From Neodontobutis hainanensis (Eukaryota; Chordata; Actinopteri; Gobiiformes; Odontobutidae): a stretch of DNA of 64,000 nucleotides. The notes beneath the pieces are model-generated. The model was not told the DNA's origin. It saw nothing but the letters and a program-made list of their open reading frames with translations, and did not search any database. The stretch spans positions 187,501-251,500 of the forward strand of contig JALDNG010000039.1 in NCBI GenBank assembly GCA_024349245.1. The letters are read 5' to 3'. Every line of letters begins with the position of its first letter. The first letter of the stretch is position 1. Below, piece after piece: positions 33,885 through 45,830 of the stretch. A program made the position numbers and the translations under genes.

Positions 33885-34620
33885 TTCATAGTTAAATAGT
33901 ACCGTTTGACATGGCTTTTGTAACTGCCCATTGCAGTATCACAGAGTGGGAAATACAGTGTTCCAAATTGTTGTGCCTACTAAATTTAGGGAAAAGGTGT
34001 TTATTCTCACGACAAAACTGGCCATTTGGAAATTTAAAAAACCTATAGTCATATTCTCCATTATTTATTTTGACCCCATCTTAAATGTAACGTTCCAGCT
34101 ATTATTAAGACCTGCCGTACATGTCAAGTTACAGGCAAACCAAACCAGGCACTTAAACCTGCACTGCTTTATCCAATACCTGCTGTTGAAAATCCATTTG
34201 AACACTTGATAATTGACAATGTGGGGCCTTTGCCAAAATCTAAGTCAGGTTTGTAGTACTTGCTTACTGTCATGTGTTTGGTTACTCGGTATCCAGCTAC
34301 ATATTCAGTTTGTAATTTAACTGCTAAGTCCGTTGTTAAAGCACTAACTCACTTCAGCAATATTTGGTTTGCCAAAGGTCATTCAAACTGACCAAGGGTC
34401 CATTTTTTCTTCTCACCTCTTTGCCCAAGTCTTAGAACAACTTAACATTAAACATAATCAGGCTTCAGCTTACCATGCACAGATCCAAAAGGCTCTAGAG
34501 ATTTCATCAGACACTCAAGTTGCTGTTGCGTTCGTACAGAGTTAAGTAAAGATTGGGAAGAGGGTTTACCGTGGATGCTTTTAGCAGCCAGCGAAGATAA
34601 TCTTATACAATTGCAAGATA
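33885..34620 (+). pseudogene. Ty3/gypsy-type integrase remnant
   Basis: A frame gives TCRTCQVTGKPNQAL (34110-34154), with two Cys of the zinc-binding HHCC domain. It continues in frame to PIPAVENPFEHLIIDNVGPLPKSKSG, whose Asp codon is 34215-34217. A TAG follows at 34254-34256, then YLLTVMC and VVKALTHF. After a frameshift, QTDQG carries the second Asp (34390-34392), and KALE carries Glu (34498-34500). The spacing between second Asp and Glu is 36 codons, as in the D,D-35-E core. LSKDWEEGLPWMLLA (about 34541-34585) is the usual region after the core. No LTRs are visible at either side. The intact protein would insert retrotransposon cDNA. Confidence 0.85.
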
Positions 34621-37254
34621 TAACAGGGGCTTAAGACAGCATAACTACTGGATTCTAAGATAGCTGTGCGGTCAATTGTTAGCATACTGTGGTACAAATA
34701 CGACTTATTTCAGTTATTTCTTGATGCAGTGTTAGGTCTTGGTGGCTGTGGTTTTGTGTGATCAAGCACCTCAGCTCCAGAGCAACACCGTGGCTATTAA
34801 CATTGTCTTCCACGCTAAGGCGGCTGGACAAACATGGCTATACATGCTCCACAAAACCTGAGAGACCCGGATAAAACGAGCAGAGCTTTATTTAACCTGC
34901 TGAAGCAGACAGGAGCAGTGACCTGGTTGGCGCTGGGGACTTGGCTGTTTGTTTGTGTGGTGAGGAACTGCTTTATTGTTTGGTTATGTCACATGCGTAA
35001 ATGTGTGTGGCCATGTGTGCGGGTCCTGTGTGTGTACAGGTTACTAAACTTGCTTACCTCGGCATTCTACCACAGTTTCTAAGCTCCTTTGATCTCAGAA
35101 TGTGATTAATGAAGAAGATCCAGCGCAGATAAAGAAAGAGCACAGAAAAGGTTGTGTCTAGTATGTATATGAATATGGCCTATATTCTGCTGAAAAACAT
35201 GAGAGAAGATTTAAGACCAAATATAACACTAGTCACCCAAGGAGCAAATGGGGTAGTTTGGATTGCATGGAGTTTTATTGAGCTAGCAGAATTTCTTATT
35301 TAAAGGTATAATCATTTATTTTTTTCTTAGGGGGTTGTATATACTTCTATATTTAAAGCATAAAGCAATGTCCTTTAAAAGTATTTAAAAGTACCAAAAG
35401 TCAGCACCAACATTATACCTCACCTCATGAACCTCATTCAGTCATCGCAAAATTAGATTCCAGTGGACAATAAGATGACGTTATTGCATCAGCTGCATTC
35501 AGCTCCACTTTGACTAAAAAACTTCTGTTTGGTGCTTAAATCTGTTTTCCTCCACAAAATACTATAATTTAACTGCATTTCACATTGCCTCCCTTTTCTC
35601 TGTGGATGTATTTTTTGTGCTTATTTTCTGTGTTAAAATACATATTTAGTGCACACTTAATCACTCCACTACCTTCTCTCCTTGTGTCTTAGTCCCGACC
35701 ACAGAGGAGCCACAGAGAGGAGTGGAGAGAAGAAGGAGGAGAGATGAGTCTAGCTCTCAGTAGCCTCCTCCGGCTCCCTCCTTGCTCCTTGGAACAGTGT
35801 TAAGAGCTTAGGGACAGCACTAAAGATAATACAAAGAGTGTAACTTCCAGCGCAGTCGAGGAGTTGAGGCATTGAGGAGGCATATTAAGAGAAATGAGAG
35901 ACTCCTTCCCTATTTTATTGGCAGCTAATAAACTTCCTTGAATGTCATATGACAAGCCAGTGTAGGCCAATGGGAGTGCTCGCTTTTCAAGAATGTAATT
36001 TTTGCAAACATTGATTGGCCAAAGCCCCCTAATCCAGCCAGAACATTTTTATCTATTAAAATCCTCTAAAATAAACATTAGATGGCATCGTATAGCCTGT
36101 TTTTCACAAATTTTTGCTTTTATAATATACTATTTGAGGTTTAAACCATTTTGCACAACTAGAAGGAAAAAAAGTACAATCTGTTTAAAGCTCCAGCTAT
36201 CACAATGTTGCAAATCACAGGTTCAGGGACCATAGATTTTTGATTATTTCCTGGACTTTCTGCCCTACATACTCACTAGACAGATCCCGACACGTATGAT
36301 AATAGGAACAGCAAACCTATCTAACAGAAGTAGAAACATATATCACTTTAGTGTCAAAGTAAAAGTAAAATGAAATTTGGTTTAATAATTATTGAAGTGT
36401 TTATCACACAAACTTTGCCCCCTCATTGTTATGGGCACTTGTGGTTAGTGATGTCTGTCAGATAATCGAGTGGAAAATATGTTGTCGCCTCTTAAATAAA
36501 TCTAGGATAAGTTCCCTTTGCATCACTGAACCAATAATACCACTCTCCCTTTTCAGGTTTGTGTGATTTCAAAGGATTGCAGCATCCACTCAGCCTCCCG
36601 GGCCTGGGGGCACAGAAACAGACTTCTGAAATACACAGCCCGCACTGAACTGAACTCGCGGCTTAATCGTCTTCACCTCTCTATACAACACCACTACATG
36701 ATTTCAAATATCTCTCCATCTCCTCAGCCCTCCATCTCCAGTCAATCACAGTTAATGAGCCTTCCACTTATTCACAAATTAGTGACACAAATGCATGCTA
36801 TAATTGTCCTTGTCCATCATGTCGAAGCGTTTCTGTCAGTGCTGACTTGTGTGAGAAGCCCAGATGGTCAGCTGCAATACTCAGGGGAAAAAAATCCTTC
36901 CAATGGTGATTTTTTTTCTCTCTCTGTCTGCAGCGCACTGTACTGATGGGCTCTGACAGCAACCTCTTGAACAGGGCAAAATGGTTTTCAACTCGGATCT
37001 GACTTCAAAAACCACTGCCTGACTTCTATGAGTCTAAAACTCCATTGGAATTTGTTAAGAAAAATAGAATCCTGTTGAAAATCTAAGAGGTGGCTATTTG
37101 ATCTTATCTTCCGTGAGGGCTGTCAGCTAAGTGTGCAGCTCATTGGCCTGGTATGTTACCACTTTAAAGTATGAACCAAAGCCCTGTTATTAAACCATAC
37201 AGTATATTATTTTTGCACTGAAAATGTACATTATTTTGCACTTTTCCCATTTGA
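34621..37254. other. No gene; one strong splice-acceptor-like site near 36934
   Basis: No protein-coding frame with a domain. A TTTTTTTTCTCTCTCTGTC tract followed by TGCAG ends at about 36933, a good match to a 3' splice site, but the following sequence shows no long open frame or nearby donor. 35690-35760 is purine-rich and more G+C-rich. Confidence 0.45.
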
Positions 37255-37705
37255 AAGTCTGCGCCAAGTTCCACTCTAAGAACTCCCAAATTGTAATGCA
37301 GTATTCCATAGTGTCCATTTTAAAAGTGGACTTTCCCTGACGCTATGATTACTGTCTTCATAACAACAACTGTAGTCGGCTTTTGTGGTGAATGTGTCGT
37401 CTCTTCAGAGGCTTATTTTACAGTTGAACTGGAGAAATACACAAGTCAGACTGGAGTAGGGCCTAAAGAGACATGTTAATATTAATACAGAATTAATACA
37501 AACAGAATAACTTCAAATGCACTGTTTAGGACATGATTTAAATCACTATAACACTCTTTAGAAAATAGTCGGCTTCACAAGAGGCATTTGCTGTCACGTA
37601 GCAAGAAAAATAAAGCCATACAAAACGAAAAACATGTGTTTTATGGGTTTTTGAACCAAACTGATATCTGTTTTGACCATTTTCCTTCTCTGTTTGCTCT
37701 TCTTT
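37255..37705 (+). repeat. Unnamed dispersed repeat, copy 1 (pair with 51105-51605)
   Basis: Direct, alignable counterpart of 51105-51605. Shared blocks in order: CCAAGTT.CACT, CAAATTGT, TATTCC, TTTCCTGACGCTATGATTACTG, TTTTACAGTTGAACTGGAGA, TTAATACAGAATTAATACAAAC, AAAATGCACTGTTTA-like, TTGATTTAAATCACT-like, GAGGCAT, AGCCATACAAAA and CTCTGTTTGCTCTTCT. The copies are far from identical, so the family is not young. No terminal repeats or coding frame were found. Confidence 0.75.
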
Positions 37706-40700
37706 AAAAAAGGCCTAGCAAGTATTTGTAGGATAGAAACATCACGCTTCCAAATAGCTTTTTGTGGAAACCATAATTTGCAAATAAATTCTTTAAAGAT
37801 TGTGTAATAGAAGAATTATTCTGGAACAATCCATCTTGTTTTTGTCTTAAGATAATACCATTATGTAATAAAATGTAACTGTCACATATGCTTTAATACC
37901 TGTCGATCTGGTCTCATAGCACATTCAAAACAACAGCTGACTCAAGTGTCTTACTTATTAAACACAAATAAATACAAATAAATATGTGCTGTATATGTAT
38001 GACCTCTTGTAAGTGAATAAGACTGACCAGACCACAAAAGAAGTGCTGGGTGGCTTGCATTTCCATCCACAGTGCCTTGTCTAAGTGCTATGCTGGAAGA
38101 TGATAGCTTTTATAGCTTATTATTCCTCCCCTAGACTCTTTGCAAAGAAGAGATTATGCAAATACATACTTTGTGAACTTCTCGGCGCCTTTCTCACTTT
38201 TTCATTTCCTCTATAACTGGGCCTGTGTAACTACTTGCCTACTGTATGTGTGAATGTGGAATGCATGTGCGGTCGAACACATACGCCTCCATCATGACTG
38301 TTTTATTCTGCTATGATGAAAGCAGTATTTATGGATTTTGTGGGCCTTGCCTTCTTTATAATTCACACACTCACAGAGAGGATAAAAATACTCAGTCCTT
38401 CTTTAATCTTGCCATCCTGAACCTTATATCCCCTTTCCTTGTGGACTTTAATCATATCCAATCAACAAAGCAGCCTGATTAGAGCAGCACTTATTTGATG
38501 TGAGGGTTCAAATCGACCTCAGTTGTGATTGTGCGAACATCACTGTGAGACTATGAGCTGCTTTGTCACCATTCATACTGCTCTTCATTTATCAAATGGG
38601 TTGTTGTTTGCGTTTTTCATCTACTTCAATAGCTCTTTGCCGTTTTCTTAAATCAGTGGAGACGTCATGCGTTGTCACTTTTGTTCAGGGTTTAGTCCGT
38701 CACTCTTTGAAAAGGCAATGGTAGAAACCGCTGCTCCATGTCCATTTGTTGTTGAGTCATATTCAACCAGCCATTTCAAATACATTGTTTGTTGGAAGGT
38801 CTTCTTTAGTTTGACTTTTTCTTGCCTAGTGTCCTCTTGCCTTTTACTTTTCTGAAAGTTATAAATTTAGTTTTAAAATGTATGAGGCAAAAAAGCTTTA
38901 ACTCTTGAAGATGTCAGTCTATTAATACAAGCAAACTAAAATTCTCTTTTCTGTCTTGAACATATTACTCACCGAGTGACTCTTTTTTCTTTTAATTTTT
39001 TTTTCTTGTCTTGTTTTCAAATTTAATGGGTTATTTAATATCACATGGTAAAGAGTAACATTGTTTTGAATGGTTCAGTTCTGAGTTAAATCAGTACCAC
39101 AAATTCTGTAAAAGTGCACCACTTACAATAGAAGTGCACCTGAAAAGAAATGTAGCAGTGCTCATTCATGTATCAGCTGTCGCTTCTGTAGCTGTAGGTT
39201 GACATACATGAATGCCCTAATGCTGAAGTAGGCAATATGTTTGGGTGAGGCTAATAGGCTAACAGGCTAATAAAAGGTCTAAGAGGAGGATGTCTTGATG
39301 CTGACATTAATGCACTTCTTAGATTATGTACCAGTTATACTTCTGTCATTTCTACCAAAACAAATAAAATATGTATTTTGCACTTTATCAGGATAATTCA
39401 GATGGAATTGCTTTATGTTTTTTTTGAGGTTAAATTTTTAGTGTGTGAGTTCCTCTGTTCTTTGAAACTAATTATTTCTTTTTTCTCTTTCTTTTGTTTC
39501 CTGGCCTTTGTCCTTCTTGCTATCAACCAAACAGGTAAGTCATTATTTCTACTTCTAGTCTGTCTATAAACCATCTCTACATGGCCGTTGCCCATGGACA
39601 CTCTAGCTCCTTCTGACGGAGCATAAATCTGTGTTCATTCTCACAGCAGAGTGTTCAGCCAGTGTAATAATGCATGGGTGCTGGTGCTACTCTAGCGTGG
39701 ACTGATATGCCAAGGCCTGGGTGTTTTATGCTCAGCCGCTGTCTCGGAGGAGGAGGCCTTGCCTTGCCCTCGCTCCACTTTAGCCTGAATACAATCAAGA
39801 GTGGGGGAGTACAAGGGAAACTTAGATTGGACCAAACACTGTGTCAATGCAGTGTCAACTGACAGTAAAATGGAGTTGGCTGAAAAAAAGTTCATTGTCA
39901 GCCAAAGCATTAAATGCCTTTGGATCTCAGTGACTAAGAATTGTTGAACTGACTTTATGGAGGCAGAGGTTGCCATATTTTGAATTATAATAATCATGTA
40001 CAGCCTGTATGCATTTTGCTTACGTTTTAAATCTTATTGGTTTCAAAATGTTGTGGCCCTCAAGACAACTGAAACGCACTTTGGCCTTATGGGAAGAGGA
40101 TGAGGGATTCTTGGTGCCAACTTTGTCACAATTTTTTGTTGATTCCCCAGAGACAGCATCAACTAATGCAGAATAAACTGCCTCTGGAAGCAGTTCAGTA
40201 GACATACAACAGATCTCATAAAGAAAGCAGTAAAGCCCTTTTTAGATAAAGAGTTAAAATAGGACCACATGTCTACAAAGTTAAATGTGTTATTACGGGA
40301 AAGGATTCCAGGCCCATGTTTATTTTTCATTGTGACATGGAGCAAATAGAAGTCAAAATTGACCCATGGCTTCTCCAGACCATGCTACCATGGTAATCGT
40401 GCGCCACATGCCAATATTTCATTTGGATTTGGGTTATGGCTTTACTGCAGATTTATGTTGTGGCTTTACTTTTTGTGCTGTATCTTTTGTATTTTCTTTT
40501 TTTCCTTGCTGGGACAAAGAGCAGCAGGCTATCACATTCTGCACCGGAAATGAATTCTATTTTGTATATCCAGAGACATGTATGAACACATTCAGAAATG
40601 TCACAGAGGAGACTGGGAGTGGGGGGTTCACCAGAGGTGGAGTTTGCAAAGGCTCGGAGTCTTCCTCAAGGAGATTGTCTGCCCTCTGTAATTCTGTATT

Positions 40701-41249
40701 CTGACCTCAGAGACACGAGGATAAAAGTAAAGCGGAGCAGCAGAGGAGACAGTGACAAGGAGAGAGCACAGCAGGAGGGACTGGTGAGAAAGAGCACAGA
40801 GCCAGGAACACTGCAAGTGAGAAGTACAGACAGACTGACGGCGACAGAAATAGTTTAACAGATGTAAAAATGGAGACTGAAAGAGAAGTAATGTCACACA
40901 TCCAAGTGAGAGAGGGTTCGCGTTCCAGACTTGTTGGAAATGCATCATTAACAAGAGGTCTCTTCAGTGAGAATATACTATACAGACTGAAAAAGACTGT
41001 TTTTGTTTGATGATGATAAAACAAGATGCATACTTTTTGTAGAATGTTATCTGATTTAGTTTATAATGAAAATGGTTGCGTGTTTTCCCAAAGCAGTGTG
41101 CGGTTTTGCTCTGCTTTGTTCAAATATGATCACAAAATGACTGGTTAGCATTAAATAATAATCTTAGGTAGGATAATAGGTACTATGGGGCTATGGCTAA
41201 ATGGATCACATTTGCTAAAAGAGGATTATCTTATACTTTCTTTGACTTT
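37706..41249. other. No gene; candidate recursive splice site at 39534/39535
   Basis: No frame with a domain. At 39475-39540 a long pyrimidine-rich stretch leads to CAACCAAACAG directly followed by GTAAGTCATT, a 3' splice site joined to a perfect 5' splice consensus with no exon between. See findings. The purine-rich 40580-40860 stretch could be untranslated exon sequence, but nothing confirms it. Confidence 0.4.
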
Positions 41250-42302
41250 TTTTTCTTTCAATATTTTTTTTATTAATCTGTGAACTTTTTTAGGAGAAAA
41301 GAAAAAGTGAACAAACAACAACACATGAACAAAACAGAAAAAACAAGTGAACAAACAAATACAAGGGACCAAAAGAAACAAAGTAACAAAGGAACCATTT
41401 GTAAGGGGTTTAACAATCTAAGAAGCACGTTTATCTAAACCATAGACACTCTACCCAGCAATCATAGAGGAAGTGGGGTCCATCTTTTCAGGTAGTTTTC
41501 ATTATTGTCTATGAGAGGTGTAAAATGGTTGTTAAATATCTGGTTAAACAGTGGGGAATCTGAATGACAAGATAGAAAAAACCTGACATGGAACAAACAT
41601 TTATCTTTGATGCATGACTGTAAGTTCAATGAAAGAGTCTTCTTCACTACCCCTCTGCTGCTGCTGCTGGTAAAAGAGACAAAATGAACTTGGCCAACCA
41701 ACCATGTTTAAGGCTTTGGTGCTCACAGTCATTAAGGTGTTAGGGTCAGGGGTCTCCTGTAATAAAGCCACCTCTACAAAGAAAAAACAAATCCTTTCTC
41801 TGTTTGACTTTACTCAGCAGAGCCCTCACATTCCAGGACAAAATTCAACCTTATTAAAAAACACAATCAGGTTTGTAGATATGAGCTTCTAAAGCCAAGC
41901 AGGGATTGTAACCAGCCTTCAAAACAGTGTATTGGGTTTACCCCTCTGTGCCCTCCTTTAGGTTGATAACCCTTATGTTGTCACAGCAATTTCAATTAGC
42001 TATTATATCATATATTATCATCTTCTCCACATCTGCCAGTCCCTCTTTCAAAACAGAGACGGCATCCTTGGTATTTGATTTCCTCCGCTCTGTCGCAGTA
42101 ATGCATGTAGAGTGAATTCTGTCTAAAGTCTCAAATTTGGAAAATTTCTTCTTTATTATTCGAGTTACCTCCTGCATCAGAACAGTAGATGGTGTTAGTC
42201 AGCTGGTGGTGTAAGCTGTTGACTTTTTAATAGGCTGTGGTTCTGGCTAGCACTGGTGCTAACAGATATCTTTTGAGTGTTTAGTTTCTTTGGTTTAGAC
42301 AT
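41250..42302 (-). mobile_element. L1-clade LINE, internally deleted
   Basis: On the minus strand an ATG at 42302-42300 opens MSKPKKLNTQKISVSTSAS, a basic N-terminus like fish L1 ORF1 proteins. Further pieces (41992-42177, EVTRIIKKKFSKFETLD and VLKEGLADVEKMI) fit a coiled-coil ORF1. After a jump, 41462-41600 reads PLFNQIFNNHFTPLIDN and YLKRWTPLPL. A frame change leads to LLGRVSMV, a stop, then INVLLRLLNPLQMVPLL. These are the L1 reverse transcriptase segments after the catalytic core (L.RW..LPLSL.GR..I.KMN.LP..LY). The endonuclease and most of the reverse transcriptase are absent. The 3' end is AT-rich (41250-41390) without a clear poly(A) tail. Confidence 0.7.
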
Positions 42303-42745
42303 CTTTGGTCCTCCAGAAACTGTCCTCAACACCTTTACTAGTTCCCAAATCCCAACATTAACAAAGAATATCTGTAAGTGGGCAGGAATGCAGATAAAGT
42401 AACATTAAAAGCGGGGTGAAGGCAGCCATCATCACGTGATTTGTCTGTGAATAACTTTAGTTATTTAATTGCTCAGATTTGATAGAAGTATGACACTTCA
42501 AAACTGTCAGAAAAATATAACCTTTAGCTTGAGATTGCATATATTTATGTGTTTTGTGCCTTTCAATTCATTTATTAACTTTTCCTGTCAGTTTTTACGT
42601 GTCATGTGTGATGCAGTGTCATACCAGACCAGCACATACCAGTAAATTCACAAAAAGAATGAATGGTGTGTGAAGTGAAATCAAATCAGCCATATGCTTT
42701 ATTTTTTTTTTGTTATTATTTATTACTTTTGTCAACATGTCTCTG

Positions 42746-42812
42746 AAGGTTCTTAGTCATCCAGGACATCTTGAAAAAAAGCTTAAAGTAAAAGCATCTG
42801 GACTAGGTTTTC
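42746..42812 (+). repeat. Long-range inverted repeat, left arm
   Basis: GAAGGTTCTTAGTCATCCAG, GACATCTTGAAAAAAAGC, then TAAAGTAAAAGCATCTGGAC. The reverse complement of 44137-44205 reads the same phrases with few changes. It is followed by GAAGACGTTTTGTCTCT, TCCAAGAGACTTTATCA and ATTCTGAGTTCAACTGG, a phrase order common in a widespread fish dispersed repeat (GAAGACGTTTCGCCTCTCATCC.AAG.GGCTTC.TCAGTTCTGA). The clade is not certain. Confidence 0.7.
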
Positions 42813-43010
42813 AAGGTGAAGACGTTTTGTCTCTAATTCCAAGAGACTTTATCAATTCTGAGTTCAACTGGTAAGAGAGCTGAGTTTATATCTATACAGG
42901 GAGGAGTTTCCCCTGAAACCAAACCTGATGGACCAGGTTGTTCTGTTCTCACCGTTGTTAGTCATGAAAGGGAGGTGTAACTCCAAATGTGAGAGCCTCC
43001 CACATCAGGA

Positions 43011-43011
<1 letters not shown>

Positions 43012-43056
<45 letters not shown>
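43012..43056. repeat. (TA)n microsatellite, about 22 units
   Basis: Uninterrupted alternating TA between CATCAGGAG and TTTATG. It lies inside the segment bounded by the 42746/44137 inverted arms. Confidence 0.95.
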
Positions 43057-43060
<4 letters not shown>

Positions 43061-44136
43061 GTTATTTCATGGTTCCAGATAGTCATGTTGTTGTAAGGAG
43101 AATATGCAAGGATAAAAAGTTATGTTCTGCTTTTTCTCTGTTGCTATGAGACCAAGAAGCCCTTTTGTTGTTCGAGGACTTGTTTCGACTATAGCCTTTT
43201 CATTAAAAGTAAATCACAAAGGTAATAAAAGAATGATGATTAAAAACAATAAAAAAAACAATAATAATTACAGCAATTAAACTGAATGTTCCCCTCAACT
43301 TGTTCCCTTCCGTTTGTTTCCCATCTCGTGTGTTCAACTACTGTGGGCTTTGAAACATGAAAGGCTCAGTGTGCATCATTGCGGGGGTTTTCATCCATAA
43401 TTGATTTGTGTCACATAATGAGGGGGTTATAAGACGGAAATGAGTCAGTGGCCAAACCAGCCGGTCTGATATGGCTTCAAAATAACTTTGGGGGCACATT
43501 TCTAGAGGATGTTTCCCCTTAGGATCCCTTGCTAAAATCATATAAGCAGAAAGAGAACGCACAGACACAGAGAATGGGCATAGCGGACTATGGTGCACTT
43601 GGGTTTTGGTTAAAGGCTTGAAAGAGATCAGTCCGTTTTGGGGGCTTGTGTGAGAGTGTGCTTTGGGGAGATGGTCTGCGGGGTTTTAGCAGCAAGGAGC
43701 TGATCTTATTTGCCAAAGAAAGTTCTAGCAGCTCAAACTAGGCCACGGAGCCGCTGGACTTACGTCATCCTCACTTGGCTTTCATGACACAGTATCAATG
43801 TCAATCTGCGTTTTCAGGCAAAAATGAGATTGACTCTACAGTTAACGTATTAAATTGTCTTTTATGTCAGCATTTAATATTTCATGATATGTGAGCTAAA
43901 TACATGCTTCAACAATAACTGAAAAAATATGGCATCAACCATTAAAGTCCACGGTATTTGGCAGAAGTTTGGGATTTAAAGTTCTTGCCTAAGTTTCATT
44001 TGAAGCGTTTTAGTCTATGTTGTAGGAGCTATATTCCAACAAGAAATCTCCAACCTTAACTATCAGTGACCCAGACATCATTCCCCAATTGACCACAATA
44101 TAAAACGGCAGACAAAAGTTGTTCAAAAATGTCCCA

Positions 44137-44205
44137 AGTCCAGATGCTTTTGCTTTAATCTTTTCTTCAAGATGACCTGGATGACTGAGGACCTTCACAG
44201 ACCTA
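44137..44205 (-). repeat. Long-range inverted repeat, right arm
   Basis: Reverse complement reads GAAGGTCCTCAGTCATCCAG, GTCATCTTGAAGAAAAG and AAAGCAAAAGCATCTGGACT, matching 42746-42812. Between the arms lie about 1.3 kb without a recognisable frame. This could be one element with inverted ends or two separate insertions in opposite orientation. Confidence 0.7.
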
Positions 44206-45474
44206 ATCCTTTTGGCAACAGTCAAAGTGTCCAAGTGAACCACACTAACATAACAACCGTACCAGAGTTGTTTTTGTTTTTTTTAAACATCAAACATGAT
44301 GTGGTGAAAACTTGTTATACATACAAAATCAAACATTCAAAAATAAGTGCACAATTATGAGAATTATTGTAGATAATTGGCTGTGTCAATGTGAAGGGTG
44401 GCAGAGTGGTAAAGAATAAGGAGAACTGGTACCATATGAATGGAACAAATTTAGGGGTACATTTAGGTCAAAAATATTTTTAAGCAGAATCTAGTTTTAT
44501 ACAAATACAAAGTCTAATCTTTCTGTTGGCAGAATGTGAAAGAATGTGGTCATGAGAATGTTGAGTCGATGGGTTTGCTGGACCTGACCCCTGCCTAACT
44601 GAGAAATTTACCTCACCACAAATGCCATGAGTTGTCTTATTTTGAGTTCTTATCTGAGTATGCCATAGCAGTAGGTTTGTGTGAAACGTAGCACTGTGGA
44701 AAATGATTCAACGCTGAATCTGGCAGCAGCCCATACCTTTCTCACATCCTCTTCATTTCAGGTTAATTCATCAAAAACATAACACTGCACACCTTCCCCA
44801 AACTTCTACAGCCAGGCTCACAACAGAAAAGTTATATGTGTTATTTAGCAACCAAGTCATTCACAGCAAAAGGACTAACTATTTTAGGTTAGTTTGAGGG
44901 CTACTTGGTAAATGCAACTGGAACTCTTGTAGTCCGCTTCATTTAGTTCAGACCAATAATAGATTTCTCTTTACTTTCGTGTTGAATAGTTTTGAGATGG
45001 CTCTATTGAAGTGTTAATGAAGGGTCTGAAAGTGTTTTTGGAAAAAAAAAAATTATAATATTTATCTGTTTTATTGGCGGATCTTGTTCTTGTTGCTCTT
45101 ATAACAACATTAAGCCTACAGAGTATTCAAAATATAATGACTACATAATAGTTCTAAACCCAGGGTATTGTAAAGCATCATGATGTCAGCTACATTTTAG
45201 CGAATTTCACTTATGTCTAGTTTTGCGATTTTTGTATGGAGCACAGGGAGAGAAAAAGAATAGATATATTTTTTTCCTTCTTCAGTTTATTATATGTTAA
45301 TATGTGCTCAAAACCATCAGCTGATACTTTTGTACATTTATTATACTATCATAGGCCAAAGTTTTAATTACATACATCAACTATAGGCTATTGTAGCTAG
45401 AAAAAAAAAAACTCTTGTTGGCTAGTAACATTTAAAAACCACTAGCCACAGTGAGCAAAAAAGTTAATGTCAAG
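44206..45474. other. No gene recognised
   Basis: AT-rich, short open frames only, with no element I can name. Confidence 0.5.
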
Positions 45475-45830
45475 CCCTGCATGCATGTCTTTGGACGGTG
45501 GGAGGAAGCTGGAGCACCTGAAGAGAACCATTGGTAAAACACGGAGGACATACAGACTCCTCACAGAAAGGCCTAGGATGTTGGAGTTGGCTGGGGTTTG
45601 AACTCTCAACCTTCTTGCTGTGAGACAAGAGCACCAACCACTCTGCGCTCCAGCATATGTCATATGAGGCGTGACATATGCTAAGCTATCACTATTTTCT
45701 CTCACATTCACTATGGGCAATTAAAGTCACCAATCTCCCTATACATGCATTTTTTGGATGATGTGAGGAAGCCAGAAGAATCCATGGTTTTTAAAAAAGA
45801 TTCAAAAAAGAAATGCACAGGGATCACACC
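45475..45830 (-). repeat. SINE-like repeat, two adjacent fragments
   Basis: On the minus strand, 45475-45660 reads CACAGCAAGAAGGTTGAGAG, TTCAAACCCC, then CTGTGAGGAGTCTGTATGTCC and AGACATGCATGC. 45700-45830 is a second partial copy (GGTGACTTTAATTGCCC at its inner end, CTTCCTCACATCATCC further on). Both belong to the 19655-19960 family and share orientation. Confidence 0.6.

Noticed and set aside
35690..35900. Possible 5' untranslated exon or conserved noncoding element
   Set aside because: Purine-rich composition alone is not evidence; conservation cannot be judged from one sequence.
36563..36946. 127-residue open frame starting near CTTTTCAGGTTTGTG
   Set aside because: Composition looks random, the start lacks context and it ends in a pyrimidine tract; I see no evidence of coding.
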